Source of the DNA: Cymodocea nodosa
Taxonomy: Eukaryota; Streptophyta; Magnoliopsida; Alismatales; Cymodoceaceae
NCBI GenBank assembly: GCA_036874045.1
Contig: JAZBRI010000011.1
Span: 5,704,001 to 5,768,000, forward strand
DNA length: 64,000 bases
Reading direction: 5' to 3'
Within the stretch, counting starts at the first letter, position 1. Each line of letters starts with the position of its first letter. Below are positions 55,013 through 64,000 of the stretch, piece by piece. A program made the translations under genes and the position numbers. The notes under the pieces are model-generated. The model saw nothing but the letters and a program-made list of their open reading frames with translations, made no database searches and was not told where the DNA came from.

Positions 55013-56505
55013 TGTAGGATCGAATGGCTACACAAGAGGGGGGTGAATTGTGTTTTTCAATATTTTCAACAAATAATTGAAACTTCAAAATTAAAAACAA
55101 GTCGAGACACTATTTTAATCAAATCATTTTATTCAAGGTTTCAATTACAATATACAATTCAATTTTCCTCAGAAATTGTAGATGCAATTATATAACGATA
55201 TCATATTTCATCTAACCAATTTCATAACTACAAACAGAGAAAACTAATTTACGTAATTTAAAACATTTCTCCCTATTTAAGATTCTTCTTCTTTTTCTTC
55301 TTCTTCTTCTATAATTCTTCAGTGACAAATATCTAACTTTCTTTGCTTCACTAAATTTGCTTTCTTCTTCTTCAAATCTTTAGTGACATATATCTGACTT
55401 TCTTTGCTTCATTGAATTTCCTTATATCTGAGAGCTTTTCCCCGAAGTGGTGTTTCGATTCCTAAAAATATATTTCATTTGGTGTGCAGGGATAATGATA
55501 AATGAGAATTCTATGCCTTTTATATTGTATATTCACTTCATGCATATCCTCCACATTTAATCACTATCAGTTTTCCACTCTTCACGTCTTTTGTTTTTCC
55601 TTCATTGAAATACACATGTTCTGACCCAAATTTTTTTTCAAATTTTTCTTTAATCATCAATCTTGGATCTTTGAAAAATTTCCTACAAAATAAACTTTAT
55701 TGTCCAAAATTTTTCATCAAGTGTAATAACAAGTCATTGTGTTAAAGTTAATTAAATGAGTAAAACAAGTATATTTATAACTTAATGTATCTAACTCAAC
55801 GAGTTCATCATGTGCCAAATCACGTGACAAGTACTGTAGCTAACTCAACGAACTAAGTCTGTGGTGTTACACTAACTCAACGAACCAGCTTCGTGGTGTT
55901 ACGCTAACTCAACGAAACAAAAATAAACAAATGTTTTTTATAATAAGAATTTTACCACGTGCAATAATACTAACTTTAAGTTTATAACACTAACCTAACA
56001 TGTTGCCTTAGTGTTCAATATAGCAACTCAATGTGTGCAGTTATGTTAACTTAACGAGTCAAACATGTGCAACTCACGTGATACAATATAACATTCGTAA
56101 ACTTTAATTTCACCACATGTACAATACTAACTTAATGAGTTCGTTTGGCCTTTTATTCACTAACTTAATGAGTTCTCACGTGACCTTTATACAAATAACT
56201 TACTAACTTAACGAGTTGTCTTTAGCGTGCACTATACATGATACAGAAAATATAACTTTAAAACATATCATGTTTTATAATAAAAACACACGTTAACTTA
56301 ACATTTAGTTAAATGAAAAATTAGTATTACTTAATGACTAGTTATTCAACTTAGCATAATCTCAGATCCATTACAAACAAGTATTTATATTAGTAAACTT
56401 TTTCTGTATTAATTGATGTTCTTAATTTACTTTCACAAACAACAGTAATTGAGTAAATATGATTATATCTGTTTATCACATATCATCAAAACAAAATACT
56501 CAACA
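55013..56505 (-). repeat. Element C 5' LTR
   Basis: Plus-strand ends TGTAGGATCG and ATACTCAACA; clearly the family of A's LTRs but more diverged. It has a single copy of the 43-bp unit (about 55455-55490), TATA at 55514-55524, and a U3 with CACGTG boxes and AACTCGTTAAGTTA-type half-sites (55790-56230). It is followed by ATTTA; no matching target can be tested because the other end of C is lost. Confidence 0.88.
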
Positions 56506-57694
56506 ATTTAGCTTGTGATATGAGAATTAAGCCATTATGTTATAATTGCACTATTATATGCCTTAATGAAAGAATCTGCATAATTTCAAGGAATTAGTGT
56601 TAATTAAGTACATTTCTACATTGTTGGTGAGTTACAGGCTTTGTAATTCTAAAGTATTTGAAATGTTTGTTATTTCAGAGAGTTACATTTTATGTACTAG
56701 ATAGTTATATTTTAAACGCTTAAAAGGATACTTTATTATTTCCTAGAGTACACTTGTTGTAAACTTAATTTATGACTTAAGTGAATTTTCTATAAGTTAG
56801 ATGTTAACTATCTGAAATGTATCTGAGCATCAAATAGTTATGTTTGCAAGTATCTGAAATATCTTTTTATCATAAAACTTACTGAGGACATGTGTCGTGA
56901 TCTGAAAACCTGATTTAAGTGTAGTTTTATAGTATTAAGTATGATCTATTTTATTTGCATATATTTATATCATGTGCAGGTGCATAGTAACAACTCATTG
57001 AGTTAGTGCTCTTTTTGTTGAAAGATCACATGTCAACTCGTTAGGTTACAAGTTTAAAGGTGTAAAATGATCACGTGAGAACTCGTTGAGTTAGCGAGTA
57101 AAAACTATACATTGTATATCTAAACTTGTTAAGTTAGAATTATACATGTGTTGAAATTAAATGTTTTATTATGTTGCATGAGCTGCACATGCTCAACTCA
57201 TTAAGTTAGCATAACTATACACGTTGAGTTACTTAAATATACACTAAGGTAATGCGTTATGTTATTATTATAAGCTTATAAGTTATTTCTTTATTACACA
57301 TGTTTTATAGTTAAGTCAATGAAGTAAGTCTATTGAGTTACACTAACTCCACGAACAACTTATTTTCTAACATGCCACTATACTAGTTGCAAAAACAAGG
57401 CATACAAAGGAAAACCGTGATTGCATGTATCACGTAAGAATTAACTCGTGGAATAAAGAAGAAATCACCATCGTTGATATGAATGAAGGAAATCTAACTG
57501 ATCATTTAAGTAGAAGCAGTTACTACTGAAAGAAATATAAAAGAAGAGGAGAAAGATGAAGAGTGGGTGTGTGATGGTGGAGGACCGCACTAACTATAGG
57601 AAGCGTCAGAAGTTCCTTGAAACTCCATAACACCATCAAACATCACCAACCAACCATAGAAGGTCTACGAGGATACTTTCTAGATGTTAGGTCG
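56506..57694 (+). repeat. LTR-like repeat F3, copy 2 (plus)
   Basis: 56540-56870 matches B's 47480-47815. From about 57034 to 57694 it matches the reverse complement of 60270-60958. The U3-like part has half-sites (AACTCGTTGAGTTAG near 57084, ACTCATTAAGTTAG near 57196) and is related to the U3 of the A/C LTRs (ACACTAAGGTAATGCGTTA). A TATA box ATATAAAAG lies near 57537. The copy stops abruptly near 57694. No ORF. Confidence 0.55.
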
Positions 57695-60600
57695 TGTTTA
57701 GTTGTTTGTGAAGTTAAATTAGAAGATCTATATTGTTCAATCAGACCTTGCTAATTTATAAATTCTTTTAAAGCAATAAACAACTTTTCACACAAATTAG
57801 ATATTAAATCCAATTTATGTTTTTAACTGCAAGTGCATAGTATATATTGTATTTGTGTGCAAGTATAAGTCGATCCCACAAAGATTGAGTAAGAATTGTG
57901 TATTATTTTAATTTTTATGTCAAAGTTCGTATGTTTTCAATTAAGCACTTCGTTAAGTTACTATTAACACTGTTGAGTATTTTTGTTTTGATGATGTGTG
58001 CTGAATGAAAATAATCATATTTCCTCAATTACAATTGCTTGTGAAAAGAAATTAAAATCATCAATTAATACAAAAAAAGCTTACTGATATAAATACTTGT
58101 CTGTATTGGATCTGAAGTTAATATCTAGTCATTTTGTTGCATTAATTTCTCATTTAGCTAAACGTTAAGTTAACGTGTGTTTTTATTGAAAAGCATGATA
58201 TGTTTTAATGTTATATCTTCTGTATCATGAACAATGCACGCTTAGACAACTCGTTAAGTTAGAGTTTTGTTTGTATAGAGGTCACATGAGAACGCGTTAA
58301 GTTAGAGGCTTAAAGGTTAAAATAAGTCACGTGATAACTCATTAAGTTAGTGAGTAAAAGAAGAGACGAACTCGTTAAGTTAGTGTTATACACGTTGTGA
58401 AATTATAAGTTACGAATGTTGTATTGTATCACGTGAGGTGCATATGTTTAAGTTGTTAAGTTAACATAACTAAATGCGTTGAGTTGCTATATTGAACACT
58501 AAGGCAACACGTTAGGTTAGCGTTATAAACTTAAGTTGTTATTTTTGCACGTGGTAAAATTCTTATTATAAAAACATTTGTTTATTACTGGTTCGTTGAG
58601 TTATCATAACACAATGGAGATGGTTCGTTGAGATAGCATAATACAACAGACTTAGTTCGTTGAGTTAGCTACAGTACTTGTCACGTGAAATGGCACATGA
58701 GGAACTCGTTAAGTTAGAAATGTTAAGTTATATATATACTTGTGTTACTTGTTTAGTTAACATTAAAGTAACGACATCTTATTACACTGATAAAAAACTT
58801 TTGGACGAGAAAGTTTATTTTGCAGGAAATTTTTCAGAGATCCAAGACTGATGATTAAAGGAAATTTGAAATATAAATGTGGGTTAGAACGTGTGTGTTT
58901 CAATGAAGGAAAAAGAAAAGACGTGGAGAAGTGGAAAACTGGTAGTGGTTAAACGTGAAGGATATGCATGAAATGAAGATATAATATAAAAGGCATAGAA
59001 TTCTTGTTGATCAATTTATCTTTGCACAAAAAAAAAAAAATCTTTTCAAGGATCAAACCATCCCTGCACACTAAAAGAAAAATCTTTTTAGGGATCAAAA
59101 ACACCTTCTCGGGGAAAATCTCTCAAGTGGAAGAAAGTTCAGTGAAGCATAAAAAGGTAAGATTTTCGTCACTAAAGATTTGAAGTATCAGAAGAAAGCA
59201 AATTCGGTGAAGCATGAAAAGACAAGATATTCGTCACTGAAGAATTGCTGAAGAAGAAAAAGAAGAAGAAGAAAGATCTCAAACAGGGAGAAAAGTTTTA
59301 AATTCCGCAAATTAGTTTTCTCTATTTGTAGTTATGAAATTGTTTAGATGATACATGGTATCGAAATATAATTACATCTACAATTTCTAAGGAGAATTGA
59401 ATTGTATATTATAATTGAAACCTTGAATAAAAATGATTTTATGAAAACAATGTCTCGACTTGTTTTTGAGATTTAAAGTTTCTATTATATTTCAGAAAAT
59501 ATTAAAGATACACAATTCACCCCCCTCTTATGTAGCCATACGATCCTACAAACTCAACGAACTTAGTTCGTGGAGTTACAGCTAACTCAATGAACTAAAC
59601 TCGTGGACTTGAGTTAACTCCACGAGCCTACCTTTCTAGTTAAATATTGCTATTCACAGATGAATTCGGCCATCTATTGAGCGGTTCCACAAAATGTAAA
59701 TAACATCAATTAAGCTTTTTAATGTTAGTTAATCTAAGATTTGTCATTAATCAACACTAACATTTAGATATTTCAAATAGTAACCATTAAGATTTTTAAG
59801 TATTCTGGATGAATCAATTTTAGTAAACAATAAAACTATTTTCTATTTTCTGAATCAAACAAACATAAAACATTCACAATACTAACATTGATAACATTAA
59901 TTACGATACAAAACAAACAATACAATACATTAATACTAAATGTAAACATAGATAATTAGTTGTTTTTGGTATTTTTGTTTTAATATGTTTCTAAAAATGA
60001 GTGAAAGGTGAAATGTAAAAATCTCTATCGATAGTAAGAACTTCCGTCACTACATGTGATGTGATTATACCACTGAAAACTTAATTACTTACAATCTTGC
60101 CTCCTCTCCCTACAGAATCGTAAACCAAGACTTGTAAGTTGATCTACTCTTCAATATACTGGCATCAACCTAAAACCAAGGCTAGAAGCTTTACGATTTC
60201 CTAAGATATGAGTTGGTGCTCGATGAAAATGGTTTCCTTTCTTGCGTTGCAATCACTCCTCATAGTAGTTTTCAATCACCGTGTTTGGCTCGGAATCGAC
60301 CTAACATCTGGAAAGTATCCTCACAGACCTCCAATGGTTGGTTGGTAATGTTTGGTAGTGTTGTGGAGCTTTAGGGAACTTCCGACGATTCCTGTAGTTA
60401 GAGCGGTCCTCCACCTTCACACACCCACTCTTTGTCTTTCTCCTCTTCTTTTATATTTCTTTCAATAGTAATTACTTCTACTTAAATGATCAGTTGGATT
60501 TCCTTCATTCATATCAATGATGGTGATTTCTTCTTCATTCCACAAGATAATTCCTACATGATACCTGCAATCATAGTTTTCCTTTGTATTTCCCATTTTT

Positions 60601-60958
60601 GCAACTACTATAGTGGCATGTTAGAAAATAAGTGGTCTATGGAATTAATGTAACTCAATGGACTTACTTCGTTGACTTAACTATAAAACACGTATAATAA
60701 AGAAATAACTTATAAGCTTATAACAATAACACAACACGTTACCTTAGTGTATATTTAAGTAACTCAATGCGTATAGTTATGCTAACTTAACAAGTTAAAC
60801 ATATGCAGCTCATGTGACATAATAAAACATTTAATTTCAACACGTGTATAATTCTAACTTAACGAGTTCAGATATACAACTTACAATTTTTATGTGCTAA
60901 CTCAATGAGTTCTCACATGATCTTTTTACACCTTTAAACCTATAACTTAACAAGTTGG
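57695..60958 (-). repeat. LTR-like repeat F3, copy 3 (minus), interrupted by a solo LTR
   Basis: 59551-60958 and 57715-57970 together match F3 copy 1 (880-2000) in reverse. TATA ATATAAAAG lies near 60449 in sense. The U5-like end (GATCGACTTATACTTGCAC in sense) is at about 57855-57875. The right side is cut by element F at 60959. No ORF. Confidence 0.55.
57971..59550 (+). mobile_element. Solo LTR of the A/C family
   Basis: 1580 bp, TGTTGAGTAT to CGATCCTACA, opposite in orientation to A and C. The flanks AACAC (57966-57970) and AACTC (59551-59555) match at four of five bases, a probable aged target duplication. It has the G-boxes, half-sites, TATA (ATATAAAAGG near 58987) and about two copies of the 43-bp unit next to a 13-base A run. 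Confidence 0.87.
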
Positions 60959-62356
60959 TGTTAGGACCTTAAGGCTTACCAGAGGGGGGGTGAATGGTAA
61001 AAATTCATTTCTTAACCTTTTAGAAGTAGTTTAATGTAAAGTGATAGCAAGCATACAATAAAAGAAATCACATAGAGATTTTTAGGTGGTTCACTACTAA
61101 GGCTAGTCCACCCCCAAGGGATACTTGGGCTTCAATAAACTCTTGCAAACTTACAATCACTTGCTTTAAGGTTTAAGCAAGAACCAACTAACCATTCACT
61201 TGAGTTTCCTTGTCGAAGCTTCAATCAATCCTTTATCTGAAGTTTTAATCCGTGTACTTCAATAAACACTATCTTGTGAACAGCAAAGTTGAATGCGTGA
61301 TGAGCTTCTGAAATTTAGTTTGTAAGTGTTGAAGATGATTTGATCTCTAAAGCTTTTCTTCTGTTGAGCTTAGTGTAAGTATATGTATGAGCAAAGCGCT
61401 ACCTTTATTCGTTATCTGTATCTTGTATATATATACCTGACATGTGTAACGATCATATTCTCTTCCAACGGATGTATTCTACTGTACTTGATTAGACTCC
61501 AGTCCCAAATATGGTAAGTTACCGTTTAGAAAATTATTTCAAGATGTCTTACCGATTTTCCTAACATTTCGGATAGTTAGCTATGTAACTCTCTGAAGAA
61601 TATCTGTAACTCACCGAAAGATGACTTAAACCTTTCTACAAGGTAGGATTCCAGAATATTTACTGCAAGCTGACATTCAATCGAATGATTATAACTGTAA
61701 CTTACCGAATAGTGATATAACTATCGGATAGTTGGCTACAGTAACCCTCTATTAACTTTTCAATTACTTCAATTTAGCACGTGCATAAAAGGTTGACTTA
61801 AGTTTCGGATGGTTATCCTTGTAACTCACCGAAACGCTTCAGGATTTCGGATAGTTATCTTTCTAACTCTCCGAAAACATATTTGAGCTTCTTTCTAGAA
61901 TTTTGCACATGGGAAATTCAATGACTTAACTTTTAGATAGTTATACCTATAACTCTCCAAAAAACTCGAATAGTTATCTAACTCTCCGAAAAGAAAACTC
62001 GGATAGTTATCTAACTCTTCGACAAGTCCTTTAAGCTTCTGTTCTGTATTTCTGCACATGATTTATTGAATGATTTAACTTTCGAATAGTTATACCTGTA
62101 ACTCTCCGAAAAAGTCCTTTAAGCTTCTGGATAGTTAACTCCTTAACTATCCGATCATTCAATCCTCCTTATCTTGAGAAATACAATTCTTAACTGTCCG
62201 ATTTTCTGCAGCAGCATATTCTGAGATTTACTACAACCTATTTGTTGCTTCAATTTGTTTGTCTTCTGATCTTTTTGTTGTACAGACTAATCCTGATAAA
62301 TACAATTCAAAACCTTATATTGATTTTTGCATTATCAAAATCTAGAGGTCCTTTCA
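60959..62356 (-). repeat. Element F 3' LTR
   Basis: Plus-strand ends TGTTAGGACC and GGTCCTTTCA; the terminal ten bases are near-perfect inverted repeats. A TATA-like GTATATATATAC lies near 61428-61440 in sense, putting 61445-62356 in U3. The other LTR is outside the window, so the left end rests on the TG..CA ends and the adjacent polypurine tract. Confidence 0.82.
61567..62155 (-). promoter_or_regulatory. Array of about nine inverted half-site pairs in U3 of F
   Basis: Pairs of TCGGATAGTTA facing TAACTCTCCGA with 2-6 bases between. Clear pairs at 61567-61598, 61804-61834, 61855-61887, 61931-61960, 61965-61990, 61998-62022, 62082-62111 and 62128-62155, plus single or weaker half-sites near 61604, 61697 and 61718. 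All lie upstream of the TATA-like box. Confidence 0.65.
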
Positions 62357-62709
62357 ATCTCCCCCTTTTTGATAATGGCAAAAACCTCACAATGTATTAC
62401 ATGTATTTCTCTCCCTATATATCTATACAGAAAAGCACACGAGGAATACAGAATAATGTAAATTTAAAGACTCCACCTGATTTTCTGAAATCACTCCCCC
62501 TGAATTTCTCCCCCTACTTTACTACAGCTTTGCTTACCAAAATATGATATTTCTCCCCCTTTTTTGCCAATTGTCAAAAAGAAGTGAGAAGACAGATACT
62601 GAGTTGGTGGAGCAATTATAGTTGAGTATCAAAAATGTCTAAGCTGCTGCAAAATAGAGATGTTAGTAGAACAAGCTCCTAGTTGTGAGCTTGGAGAGTA
62701 GATATGAAA
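62357..62709 (-). other. Element F: polypurine tracts and short spacer
   Basis: Sense purine tracts: AAAAAGGGGGAGAT next to the LTR (62357-62370), AGGGGGAGTGA (62491-62501), AGGGGGAGAAA (62505-62515) and AAAAAAGGGGGAGAAAT (62549-62565). Repeated tracts before the 3' LTR are a known Sirevirus feature. Confidence 0.75.
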
Positions 62710-63194
62710 TTATAAATCATATAAAGAACAAATCCCTAAATTTTGTCTAATATGATTAAATGCAGCTTTAGATAATGGTTTGGTGAAGATATCTGCAAGT
62801 TGTTCTTTAGTAGAGACATATTCTAAGGAAATATGACATTTTTCAACATGGTCTCTTAAAAAGTGATGCCTAATCTCGATATGTTTTGCTCTAGAGTGTA
62901 GAACTGTATTTTTGGAGAGATTGATGTCACTGCTACTATCACAATAAATAATGGTATTCTGAAATTTAGCTTATAATTTGCTAGAGTTTGTTGCGTCCAT
63001 AAGATCTGTGCACAACATAGGCCTACTGCCATATATTCAGCTTTAGTGGTGGATAGAGCTATAGAGTTTTGTTTCCTGCTGAACCAAGAAACAAGTGAAT
63101 GACCAAGCAACTAACATGTCCCACTGGTGCTTTTTCGATCTGATTTGCATCCTACATAATCTGCATCACTATATCCTGCTAAAATCAATTGATT
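62710..63194 (-). pseudogene. Element F: RNase H
   Basis: Motifs GHSLVSWFSRKQNSIALSTTKAEYMAVGLCCAQILW, quoted only in part, then the CDSS, SKNTVLHSRAKHIEIRHHFLRD and EQLADIFTKPLSKAAF motifs in a frame shifted by one near 62965. A TAG stands in the STSGTC-LLG motif near 63112, and a stop near 63195 divides it from RT. The last codon is TAA at 62710-62712. Confidence 0.82.
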
Positions 63195-64000
63195 CTATGA
63201 GGAATAAAATAAGCCAAACTCCATGGTACCCTGTAGATATTTAAATATACGTTTAACTGATTTTAAGTGTGATGCTCTTGGAGAGGCTTGATATCTTGCA
63301 CAAGTACAAACACTAAACATTATATCTAGTCTACTAGCTGTTAGATATAGAAGTGATCCAATCATACCTCTGTATTTCTTTTGATCTACTGGAATGCCAA
63401 AAATGTCTTTATCAAGTTTTTCATTTGAGTTCATTGGAGTACTTACTGCTTTGGATTTATCCATACCAAATTTCAAGATAATCTCTTTGCAAAATTTTTC
63501 TTGATTCAGGAAAATGCCATGCTTAAGTTGATGAATTTGCAATCTTAGAAAGAATTTTAATTCTCCCATAAGACTCATCTCAAATTCATTCTTCATTAAG
63601 ATTTGAAAATCATGACATAGATTCTCATGTGTGGCACCAAAAATGATATCATCCACGTAGATCTGAATAATTAACATATGAGAACCTTTAGATTTGATGA
63701 ATAAGGTGTTGTCTGCAGTTCCTATGTTAAACTGATTCTCAAGAAGGAAATTCTTCAGTTTATCATACCATGCACGTGGTGCTTGCTTCAAACCATAGAG
63801 AGCTTTATTCAGTTTGTATACATGGTTTGGATTTTCTTCATCTTCAAAACCTGGTGGCTGTTCTACATATACTTCTTCTTGTAGAATGCCATTAAGAAAT
63901 GCACTTTTAACATCCATCTGATAAAGCTTGATTTTCATACTACTTGCAAAGGCAAGTAACATTCTAATTGCTTCAAGTCTTGCAACAGGTGAAAAAGTTT
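63195..64000 (-). pseudogene. Element F: reverse transcriptase, partial at the window edge
   Basis: Open from the right edge (FSPVARLEAIRM) to 63195. Motifs: [36 protein letters not shown], catalytic [61 protein letters not shown] has Arg where the family has Gly. No stop inside the visible part; the full gene lies to the right. Confidence 0.85.

Larger units (their letters stand above)
2063..56505 (-). mobile_element. Sirevirus-like Ty1/copia element C, broken into seven pieces by six insertions
   Basis: Read from the right on the minus strand, the pieces are: 5' LTR 55013-56505, PBS 54999-55010, gag 54018-54812 and 35697-36008, protease-integrase 35143-35696 and 28561-29640, RT-RNase H 27327-28560 and 19345-19507, then aORF 18189-18735, 15532-16951 and 2063-2277. 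Each gap is an inserted element with its own duplicated target bases, and the target reads continuously when compared with element A. C's own DNA adds up to about 8.6 kb. No 3' LTR is visible; the left end is truncated against repeat F3. C must be the oldest layer of the nest. Confidence 0.85.
60959..64000 (-). mobile_element. Sirevirus-like element F, 3' part, runs off the right edge
   Basis: 3' LTR 60959-62356, several polypurine tracts, RNase H and RT on the minus strand. A fourth LTR family in the window. Between RNase H and the LTR there are only about 350 bp and no aORF, unlike A, B and C. Confidence 0.88.

Overview
This AT-rich window looks like plant nuclear heterochromatin. I see no host gene. 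Nearly every base can be assigned to LTR retrotransposons or to one PIF/Harbinger-type DNA transposon, nested inside one another. A flowering plant is indicated by Sirevirus-type copia elements (long LTRs, tRNA-iMet primer sites, several polypurine tracts, an extra ORF after pol), an Athila/Tat-like Ty3/gypsy element with a TGGCACTGTTGC primer site, and a Tnt1-like copia element.

Layout. The backbone is one Sirevirus-like element on the minus strand, here called C. About 8.6 kb of C is stretched over 2063-56505 by six insertions. Element A (2278-15531, same family, minus, TSD ATACA) lies in C's extra ORF. A solo LTR of a second family (16952-18188, TSD CTTCT) also lies in that ORF. Gypsy element D (19508-27326, plus, TSD ACTAC) lies in C's RNase H. 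Tnt1-like element E (29641-35142, plus, TSD GATTT/GAGTT) lies in C's integrase region. Harbinger element G (36009-54014, TSD TGA) lies in C's gag. Sirevirus B (40302-52467, plus, TSD GGATG) lies inside G's transposase gene. On the left (1-2062) are the end of a third type of extra ORF and an LTR-like repeat, F3. On the right (56506-60958) are two F3 copies in opposite orientation, one holding a solo LTR of the A/C family (57971-59550). From 60959 to the right edge is the 3' part of another Sirevirus, F.

Function. Most genes are broken, many by in-frame stops that fit C-to-T or G-to-A change at CAG, TGG or CGA codons. The intact-looking exception is G's Myb/SANT-like accessory ORF (two exons, 37541-38471). 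The elements show how they were organised: LTR promoter, gag with a zinc knuckle, protease-integrase-RT-RNase H, then an extra ORF (called aORF here) with its own TATA-like box.

Most interesting points. (1) C lacks exactly 1161 bp that A carries between gag and protease. The missing block in A has GT..AG ends with a pyrimidine-rich acceptor, is a multiple of three, and splicing it would reproduce C's junction; this looks like an exitron lost through reverse transcription of spliced RNA. (2) A degenerate 13-14 bp half-site (ACTCG-NNN-AGTTA), often in inverted pairs, fills the LTR U3 regions and also lies upstream of the aORF TATA box. Its variable core changes in step in both places (GTTAAG type in A/C, GAATAG type in B). 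A third variant (GGATAG) occurs in F and in the gypsy element D.
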